DNA from: Paenibacillus marchantiae
Lineage (GTDB): Bacteria; Bacillota; Bacilli; Paenibacillales; Paenibacillaceae
NCBI RefSeq assembly: GCF_028771845.1
Contig: NZ_CP118270.1
Coordinates: 5,704,001 to 5,768,000 of the forward strand
Direction of reading: 5' to 3'
Length of the DNA stretch: 64,000 nt
A program made the translations under genes and the position numbers. Below are positions 59,343 to 64,000 of this stretch, one piece after another. Under the pieces are notes generated by a model. The model was not told where the DNA came from and did not search any database. It saw only the letters and a list, made by a program, of their open reading frames with translations. How positions within the stretch are numbered: the first letter of the stretch is position 1; each line of letters starts with the position of its first letter.

Positions 59343-60380
59343 CTATTCTTCCACAACACCAAGTTCTTTATTTTTTTCCTTGAACCGGCTGTTATGGGAA
59401 GACACATAGGCAACTTTCTCCGCCTCAGGGTCCATATACAGTTTTGCACTGTTCACCGCGAGGGCTGCATCCGTAAATGTACCAGCAATCAGATACAGTT
59501 TACTTCCATAATCTACAAAGTCTCCTGCAGCGAAGACACCTGGAATATTCGTTTGCAGCTTCTCTGTTGTTTTGACATGCCATTCACCAAGATCAAGTCC
59601 CCAATCCCGGAGCGGGCCAAAGTCACTCTTCATGCCGTGGTTGACGATAATCGCATCCACATCAAGGACTTCACTCTCACCAGTTTCAACATGGGATATC
59701 GTCACTTGTTCGATGATCTCCCCACTTTGACTATGTAGGGTATCAACGGCGTATGGTGTACGAATATCCACTGAGGATTCTCTCATCCTAAGTACATTTC
59801 GCTCCAATCCACCAAAGCGGTCACGACGATGCACAACCGTCACTTGCTCTGCCAGTGCTTCAAGCTCATTGGCCCAATCCACCGCGGAGTCACCTCCACC
59901 AGAGATCAGTACCCGTTTACCACGGAAAGGCTCCAGCTCCTGTACTGTATAGTGAAGATTGGTAACCTCATAACGGTCAGCTCCTTCAAGCTCCAGCTTG
60001 GCCATTTTATATATACCATACCCGATCGCCAATATGACGGTACGTGTCCAGTGTTGTTCTCCTGTATTCGATGTCAGCAGAATCGTGCCATCAGGCTGAC
60101 GCTCAAATCCTTCAATTTGCTGTTCAAACACAATCGTTGGCTCAAATGTTCTAGCCTGTTCTTCCAGCTGTTTAATCAAATTTTCACACAGAATCGGGGT
60201 GACGCCGCCAACGTCCCAGATCATTTTTTCTGGATAAAAGAGCATGCGACCACCCAATTTATCCCGCGCCTCAATCAACTTGGTCTTCATATCACGCATC
60301 CCACTGTAAAATGCAGAATACATGCCGGCAGGTCCACCGCCGATAATTGTTACATCATATAATTCCAAATGCTGATCCAT
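59343..60380 (-). CDS. Ferredoxin/flavodoxin--NADP reductase (YumC-type)
   Basis: From ATG 60380 (GGAGGTAACTAC) a 345-residue thioredoxin-reductase-like flavoprotein without the CxxC active site. FAD motif TIIGGGPAGMYSAFYSGM, NADPH motif VLISGGGDSAVDWANEL with HRRDRFGG, and second FAD motif VFAAGDFVDYGSKLYLIAGTFTDAALAVNSA. This is the type-2 FNR of Bacillota. It reduces ferredoxin, flavodoxin or bacillibactin-type Fe-siderophore systems. A Fur-box-like site lies 43 nt upstream, so it is likely induced in iron limitation, consistent with its position next to siderophore-binding genes. Confidence 0.9.
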   Translation of the reverse strand: MDQHLELYDVTIIGGGPAGMYSAFYSGMRDMKTKLIEARDKLGGRMLFYPEKMIWDVGGVTPILCENLIKQLEEQARTFEPTIVFEQQIEGFERQPDGTILLTSNTGEQHWTRTVILAIGYGIYKMAKLELEGADRYEVTNLHYTVQELEPFRGKRVLISGGGDSAVDWANELEALAEQVTVVHRRDRFGGLERNVLRMRESSVDIRTPYAVDTLHSQSGEIIEQVTISHVETGESEVLDVDAIIVNHGMKSDFGPLRDWGLDLGEWHVKTTEKLQTNIPGVFAAGDFVDYGSKLYLIAGTFTDAALAVNSAKLYMDPEAEKVAYVSSHNSRFKEKNKELGVVEE

Positions 60381-60422
60381 GTAGTTACCTCCATCAGTTC
60401 GATCCAAAGCGCTCGACTATTT

Positions 60423-60441
60423 GATATCGATTCTCATTATC
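60423..60441. promoter_or_regulatory. Fur-box-like site upstream of the reductase
   Basis: The 19-mer GATATCGATTCTCATTATC agrees with the Fur consensus GATAATGATAATCATTATC at 15 of 19 positions. It lies 43 nt upstream of the reductase start and 97 nt past the end of the adjacent lipoprotein gene. Confidence 0.65.
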
Positions 60442-60537
60442 ACTCTTTTCCTAGTCTAATGGGAAACTTATCAAATTACAATGGCTAAAATTCAAACATT
60501 TCTTATACAAAACTACCATCGGTTATTTATTTGTTGA

Positions 60538-61560
60538 TTACTTAACTTTGGGAGCTGCCAGTAGATGCTCGACAACGAAATCGATTTGCTTGTTGATGGA
60601 ATAGATATCCGAGTAATAGAAGAAATCAAAATCAATCTCGATTAAACGGCCTTCTTTGATAGCGGGTATGCTATTCCAAATTGGATTATCGTTAAGGTTA
60701 TCTGCCCCTTCATATACCGAACGAAACACGTAGTCTCCCATATACTCAGGAAGAACTTCCATGGACAAGGTCGAACCTGCCGCGTCGGAAACGACGTCAA
60801 TTTTTTTCTGGACCGCTTCAGGTGCTTTCATTTCCAAGTACTCATATATAGCCTGAGATCCTCGGCCGTATTGCTTACTTTCTACAATGACCATCTCTTT
60901 CAGCCCACCCTCGACGATGGAGGCCGTTTTGTCCAGTATGCCTGCATCAGCAAGTTTTTTCTTGCTCTCTTCAACTTTACTGTTAAGATTGTCGATTAAA
61001 ACGTCTGCTTCCTGTTCTTTTCCGAAAATGCTAGCGATACTATGAAGTCTTTCTTCCGTTGTCAATTTCTCATATGGGACATACACAGTTGGTGCAATAT
61101 CTTTTAATAGCGTGTAAGTCTCTTCTGAAGGAACAATGATCAAATCCGGGTCCAGATCAATGACAGCCTCAGGGTTTGGTTCGAACCAGGTGCCTAGTGA
61201 ATTTACCCCTTCAAGCTCATTCTTATATGCAGCCCCATCAAATACGTCAGACGTCGCAATAGGCTTAATTCCAAGCGCTACAACATCTCCTTGAAGATAA
61301 AGTACAACCACCCGTTTAGGATTTGCCGGGACAACAACATCACCTTTAACCGTGGAGACCGTGCGTGTTCCATTTTCGTTGTTCGTTTGACTACCTGAAT
61401 CTGATGATGAAGATGCGGCTGTGCTCGTAGATGAGTTCGTATTCGTGCCTTCCCCCGTAACTGTTGTTGTTGTAGAGCCAGCGGAGCATGCCGATAAAAG
61501 CATTGTGATGCTTAAAAGTGCAACCAAAATCATGCTGGAGCTTGTTTTTCTTCTTTTCAT
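60538..61560 (-). CDS. Nested internal start: Fe-siderophore ABC transporter binding lipoprotein, 340 aa
   Basis: ATG 61560 is preceded by GGAGGGTCTACATCA, an excellent ribosome-binding site, and by a Fur box and promoter. The product begins with a lipoprotein signal (Cys25 in LLSACS), then a Thr/Ser-rich tether and the helical-backbone binding fold with ALGIKPIATSDVFDG, IDLDPDLIIVPSEE, SIVEGGLKEMVIVESKQYGRGSQAIYEYLEM and NDNPIWNSIPAIKEGRLIEIDFDFFYY. It is the likely main product under iron starvation and would deliver a ferric siderophore to a permease that is not in the window. It uses the same frame as the larger ORF. Confidence 0.72.
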   Translation of the reverse strand: MKRRKTSSSMILVALLSITMLLSACSAGSTTTTVTGEGTNTNSSTSTAASSSSDSGSQTNNENGTRTVSTVKGDVVVPANPKRVVVLYLQGDVVALGIKPIATSDVFDGAAYKNELEGVNSLGTWFEPNPEAVIDLDPDLIIVPSEETYTLLKDIAPTVYVPYEKLTTEERLHSIASIFGKEQEADVLIDNLNSKVEESKKKLADAGILDKTASIVEGGLKEMVIVESKQYGRGSQAIYEYLEMKAPEAVQKKIDVVSDAAGSTLSMEVLPEYMGDYVFRSVYEGADNLNDNPIWNSIPAIKEGRLIEIDFDFFYYSDIYSINKQIDFVVEHLLAAPKVK

Positions 61561-62517
61561 TGATGTAGACCCTCCGTCTATATATTGATAATGATTCTCA
61601 TAATCAATATATCCTCGCTTCCATCTCCAGCCAATGGACGATTCGGAGAATTGTAATGGACGATCCTCTGCAAGGGTCTGGTCTCTTATTTTCCGCTGAT
61701 AGAGTGTGGGGGACAGGCCCACATGTTTTTTGAAAATACGGCTGAAATAATACACATCCGTGTAACCCACTTCTGCCGCGATTTCGCGCAGGGTTGCATC
61801 GGATCGCACAAGCAGATTCCGGGCCTTGGTCAGTCTCGTTTGAATGAGATAATCAATCGGACTGTGTCCTGTCTTCCTTTTAAATTGCATAGATAAATGA
61901 CGGGAGCTGTAGTTGAATTGTTCAGCCAGAAAATCCAGAGTCACCTGTTCCCTATAATGCTCCTGGATGTAGCGAAGTGTTTGCTCAATAGGGTCTGGAA
62001 GCACTGTTCTGACTTCCTGCTCTGCCAATTGAAACAACAGCTCATAAATAAATTGGTAGAACAAACTTTTTACTTGTAGCAAGTCCAGTCTGCTCGCCTG
62101 ATCCCACGCTTTCTCCAGTTCTCCAAAATAGCGCAATATAGCAAGAGGATTGCTCGGCGTAAATCCATATTGCAAAGAGAACGGAGCAATCTGAGGAGGT
62201 TGTGACAACCGCCATGTTTTACGATGAGTTGGGAACGCAAGGAATGCCCGGTAGAACAACAAGTAATATTCAAACTTTTCGCTCACCCGAATATCCAGTG
62301 ATGATCCTTTACCACCATGCAGAATACAGAATCGCTGTGCTTCGTGTGTTTTCCCATCCAATTTAAGTTGAGCTGCACCCCGAATGCTGTATATAAAAGC
62401 GTTTGCCGGAAGCAAATAGGACTCCTGTATCTCCCCTACCTCCATGGCGATCCGGCGTATATCCAGAATTTTAACAGCCGCGTGATTCCAGCTTTGCATC
62501 TGTTCGTTTAATTGCAT
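60538..62517 (-). CDS. AraC-family regulator fused in frame to siderophore-binding lipoprotein
   Basis: One open frame of 659 residues from ATG 62517 (GGAGAGTAATCG). Residues 1-170 are a cupin-like sensor; 175-280 form an AraC domain with two helix-turn-helix units (LDFLAEQFNYSSRHLSMQFKRKTG and LREIAAEVGYTDVYYFSRIF). A linker of 40 residues contains a Fur box in the DNA. From Met320 a complete lipoprotein follows: basic start, hydrophobic stretch 329-341, lipobox LLSAC (Cys344), Ser/Thr-rich linker, and a type III periplasmic-binding domain for Fe-siderophores (VVVPANPKRVVVLYLQGDVVALG to the end). It recalls Btr of B. subtilis (AraC fused to a FeuA-like domain), but here the lipoprotein signal is kept. 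It may be one trans-membrane protein, two nested products or both. Confidence 0.75.
   Translation of the reverse strand: MQLNEQMQSWNHAAVKILDIRRIAMEVGEIQESYLLPANAFIYSIRGAAQLKLDGKTHEAQRFCILHGGKGSSLDIRVSEKFEYYLLFYRAFLAFPTHRKTWRLSQPPQIAPFSLQYGFTPSNPLAILRYFGELEKAWDQASRLDLLQVKSLFYQFIYELLFQLAEQEVRTVLPDPIEQTLRYIQEHYREQVTLDFLAEQFNYSSRHLSMQFKRKTGHSPIDYLIQTRLTKARNLLVRSDATLREIAAEVGYTDVYYFSRIFKKHVGLSPTLYQRKIRDQTLAEDRPLQFSESSIGWRWKRGYIDYENHYQYIDGGSTSMKRRKTSSSMILVALLSITMLLSACSAGSTTTTVTGEGTNTNSSTSTAASSSSDSGSQTNNENGTRTVSTVKGDVVVPANPKRVVVLYLQGDVVALGIKPIATSDVFDGAAYKNELEGVNSLGTWFEPNPEAVIDLDPDLIIVPSEETYTLLKDIAPTVYVPYEKLTTEERLHSIASIFGKEQEADVLIDNLNSKVEESKKKLADAGILDKTASIVEGGLKEMVIVESKQYGRGSQAIYEYLEMKAPEAVQKKIDVVSDAAGSTLSMEVLPEYMGDYVFRSVYEGADNLNDNPIWNSIPAIKEGRLIEIDFDFFYYSDIYSINKQIDFVVEHLLAAPKVK
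61587..61634 (-). promoter_or_regulatory. Internal promoter and Fur box inside the AraC-lipoprotein ORF
   Basis: On the minus strand TTGGCT (61634-61629), a 17-base spacer and TATATT (61611-61606) are followed directly by the Fur-like 19-mer at 61605-61587 (GATTATGAGAATCATTATC, 16 of 19 against the consensus). The start ATG at 61560 is 27 nt further. Placed over the expected transcription start, it would block transcription when Fur binds Fe. Confidence 0.7.
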
Positions 62518-62634
62518 CGATTACTCTCCAATCCCAGTCTCACCAGGAACAAGACCTTGTGCAGGTCATTATTCTGCAAACCATCCTCTAACCGAAGCTT
62601 TATAGTGGTTCACTATTATTCCTTCATTATAGAT

Positions 62635-62653
62635 GATAATAATTTTCATTATC
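62635..62653. promoter_or_regulatory. Fur-box-like site upstream of the first AraC-lipoprotein gene
   Basis: GATAATAATTTTCATTATC matches the Fur consensus at 16 of 19 positions. It lies 118 nt upstream of ATG 62517 and about 50 nt past the end of the second copy, so the whole fusion gene is probably also iron-regulated. Confidence 0.65.
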
Positions 62654-62703
62654 AACTGAATTTTGACCAGGATTCAATTTCATCAACCAATGATTCGAAA
62701 GAT

Positions 62704-63708
62704 TTACTTTTGATCCGCTGTCTTCGTGAACCAAGCTGCCAATTCCTCGGTCTGATCCAACGTTGCAATAGGGTCAAAGTACCATGAACGATCCGGACTC
62801 CAGATAAACACACGATCATTCTTGACGGCATCAAGCGAACTCCATACTGGCTTGGATTTCAATTCCTCTACAGTCAGGTTGTCTGCCGTAAGAATAATGT
62901 AATCACCGGAAAATTCGGGTATGGATTCGGACGAGACTTCAACAAGCTGATCTTTCATTAATATCTCTTTTTTGTCTGCCGGAGGATTCAATCCGAGAGC
63001 ACTGTACACAGCTTGACCTCCACGCCCAAAATTATCACCAAAGGCTAACGGTCCTTTATCGTAAAATTGCATAACGGATACTTCTGCATCTGCGTCGATT
63101 GCTTCACTTACACGCTTCTTGGCATCCGCAATTCGTCCGTCGTAGTCGTCCAACCATGACTCAGCCTCTTTTTCTTTGTTCAACGCTTTACCGAAATAAG
63201 CGATCTCTTCATGGGTATTTTTCAACTCTCCATAAGGAACAACAAGCGTAGGCGCAATTTTGCTAAAAGAATCAAACAAATCAGGATCACCTGTGACAAT
63301 CAGATCTGGTTGAAGTTCCAACACCTTTTCAAGAGAAATAGTTTCGTATTCACCAATATTCTCTACTCCCTCAAGTGATTTGATAAAATAGGGGTTCTTC
63401 AAGTTCATTTCCGGTGTACCGACTGGCTTGATTCCCAAAGCAATCAGGCTTCCTAAATATAAATCCACCACAATTCGCTTGGGTTCAGACGGGACCGTGA
63501 TATCTCCCTTAACCGTCGAGATGATCCGAGGCTCGGAATTGTTCGATTGGCTATCAGCCGTTACTGTGCTGGTAACACTCGAAGTCCCTTTGCTTCCGGC
63601 TGTTTCTCCCCCAGAATTACTAGTTGCCCCTGGCGAGCAGGCACTCAGCAGTAAAGTAAGACTTAATAAAATACTAAGCAGCATTCCCGTTCTTGTCTGT
63701 CTATTCAT
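62704..63708 (-). CDS. Nested internal start: second siderophore-binding lipoprotein, 334 aa
   Basis: ATG 63708 follows GGAGGGTCATTGTAC, a strong ribosome-binding site. The product has a lipoprotein signal with Cys24 (LLSACS), a Ser/Gly/Thr linker, and a siderophore-binding domain with ITVPSEPKRIVVDLYLGSLIALGIKPVG, LELQPDLIVTGDPDLFDS and PLAFGDNFGRGGQAVYSALGL. Clearly paralogous to the 340-residue lipoprotein at 60538-61560 but well diverged, so the two may bind different siderophores. A Fur box lies 26 nt upstream, inside the larger ORF. Confidence 0.72.
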   Translation of the reverse strand: MNRQTRTGMLLSILLSLTLLLSACSPGATSNSGGETAGSKGTSSVTSTVTADSQSNNSEPRIISTVKGDITVPSEPKRIVVDLYLGSLIALGIKPVGTPEMNLKNPYFIKSLEGVENIGEYETISLEKVLELQPDLIVTGDPDLFDSFSKIAPTLVVPYGELKNTHEEIAYFGKALNKEKEAESWLDDYDGRIADAKKRVSEAIDADAEVSVMQFYDKGPLAFGDNFGRGGQAVYSALGLNPPADKKEILMKDQLVEVSSESIPEFSGDYIILTADNLTVEELKSKPVWSSLDAVKNDRVFIWSPDRSWYFDPIATLDQTEELAAWFTKTADQK

Positions 63709-64000
63709 GTACAATGACCCTCCGTGTTTATATTGATAATGATTATCATCATCGTTATAAACATACCTTCCAGCTCTTCCACTGGAAATGTCATTTCGCG
63801 CCAGGGCCGATGTCAGATCAGGCCATTTTAAGGTGCCCGATGTTTTCTCCTTAAACTGAAGCGGAGAAACACCTGTATGTTTTTTGAACATACGCCCTAG
63901 ATAATATCCGTCCGGATAACCGATGCCTGCCGCAATCTCATCCAATGTAGCGTCGGTATGCAGCAGCATCTCCTTGGCCTTGAACAAACGGAACTGAATC
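62704..64000 (-). CDS. Second AraC-lipoprotein fusion, 5' end outside window
   Basis: The open frame enters at the window edge with IQFRLFKAKEMLLHTDATLDEIAAGIGYPDGYYLGRMFKKHTGVSP, the last part of an AraC helix-turn-helix domain. A linker of about 40 residues (with DDDNHYQY encoded by a Fur box) leads in frame to a lipoprotein from Met at 63708 (lipobox LLSAC) and a siderophore-binding domain to the stop at 62704. This is the same architecture as the 659-residue neighbour, so the pair arose by tandem duplication or shared descent. The two linkers share the frame choice and the N-H-Y-Q-Y string, which is dictated by the Fur box. Confidence 0.75.
   Translation of the reverse strand, partial: IQFRLFKAKEMLLHTDATLDEIAAGIGYPDGYYLGRMFKKHTGVSPLQFKEKTSGTLKWPDLTSALARNDISSGRAGRYVYNDDDNHYQYKHGGSLYMNRQTRTGMLLSILLSLTLLLSACSPGATSNSGGETAGSKGTSSVTSTVTADSQSNNSEPRIISTVKGDITVPSEPKRIVVDLYLGSLIALGIKPVGTPEMNLKNPYFIKSLEGVENIGEYETISLEKVLELQPDLIVTGDPDLFDSFSKIAPTLVVPYGELKNTHEEIAYFGKALNKEKEAESWLDDYDGRIADAKKRVSEAIDADAEVSVMQFYDKGPLAFGDNFGRGGQAVYSALGLNPPADKKEILMKDQLVEVSSESIPEFSGDYIILTADNLTVEELKSKPVWSSLDAVKNDRVFIWSPDRSWYFDPIATLDQTEELAAWFTKTADQK
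63735..63753. promoter_or_regulatory. Fur box inside the second AraC-lipoprotein ORF
   Basis: GATAATGATTATCATCATC matches the Fur consensus at 17 of 19 positions, the best in the window. It lies 26 nt upstream of the internal start codon at 63708. A -10-like TATAAC (minus strand) is just upstream of it; the -35 is unclear. Confidence 0.72.

Overview
The window comes from the chromosome of a Gram-positive, endospore-forming member of the Bacillota, most probably Paenibacillus. I infer this from many sporulation and germination genes (ypeB, spmA, spmB, spoVAA, spoVAB, spoVAF, the dacF-spoIIAA-spoIIAB-sigF cluster, spoIIM, a ytfJ homologue, an exosporium-type collagen-like protein), moderate G+C, strong AGGAGG-type ribosome-binding sites and a gene order that follows Bacillus subtilis over long stretches. 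Nearly all genes lie on the minus strand. I see no tRNA, rRNA, CRISPR array, insertion sequence or prophage.

Layout. 1-6 kb: partial ypeB, a tiny zinc-ribbon protein, prsW, mecA, a secreted polysaccharide deacetylase on the plus strand, and a three-gene membrane cluster (phosphoesterase, anchored hypothetical, CPBP protease). 6.2-8.4 kb: serA behind a T-box leader. 8.4-13 kb: one 1535-residue collagen-like gene with two kinds of internal repeat. 13.2-20 kb: the redox and cytochrome c biogenesis operon resA-resB-resC-resD-resE, with rluB upstream. 20-26.8 kb: trypsin-like protease, spmB, spmA, dacB, ytfJ, a DUF2953 gene, scpB and scpA. 26.8-31 kb: riboflavin operon ribD-ribE-ribBA-ribH under an FMN riboswitch. 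31-36 kb: ppiB, lysA, spoVAF, spoVAB, spoVAA. 36-38.7 kb: an AraC regulator with a divergent EamA exporter, set between spoVAA and sigF. 38.8-48 kb: sigF, spoIIAB, spoIIAA, dacF, punA, xerD, yqzK, fur, spoIIM, an EndoQ-like nuclease, nudF and the divergent mciZ. 48-55 kb: M20 peptidase, a Prli42-like miniprotein, lipB and a 2-oxoacid dehydrogenase operon (lpdV-bkdAA-bkdAB-bkdB). 55-60 kb: small membrane proteins, a two-TM potassium channel, thymidine kinase, two zinc-ribbon hypotheticals, a YiiX-type amidase and a ferredoxin/flavodoxin reductase. 60.4-64 kb: an iron region with four Fur-box-like sites.

How they work together. The sporulation genes span forespore sigma factor control (SpoIIAA/SpoIIAB/SigF), engulfment (SpoIIM), septum inhibition (MciZ), cortex maturation (DacB, DacF, SpmA/B) and germination (SpoVA proteins, YpeB, YtfJ). 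LipB lies just downstream of the lipoyl-dependent 2-oxoacid dehydrogenase genes. Fur at 44.5 kb is the likely repressor of the sites at 60-64 kb.

Most notable. Two adjacent ORFs each fuse an AraC-type regulator in frame to a complete siderophore-binding lipoprotein. In both, a Fur box, a good ribosome-binding site and an ATG followed by a lipoprotein signal sequence lie inside the ORF. This suggests nested genes giving both a membrane-spanning regulator-receptor and a separate iron-regulated lipoprotein. Two spore genes (dacB and ytfJ) are shifted out of frame exactly at the two longest G/C homopolymers I noticed, which means either phase variation or sequencing error. Other oddities are a thymidine kinase with an altered P-loop, a potassium channel with an altered filter, and a XerD with an altered spacing around its catalytic tyrosine.
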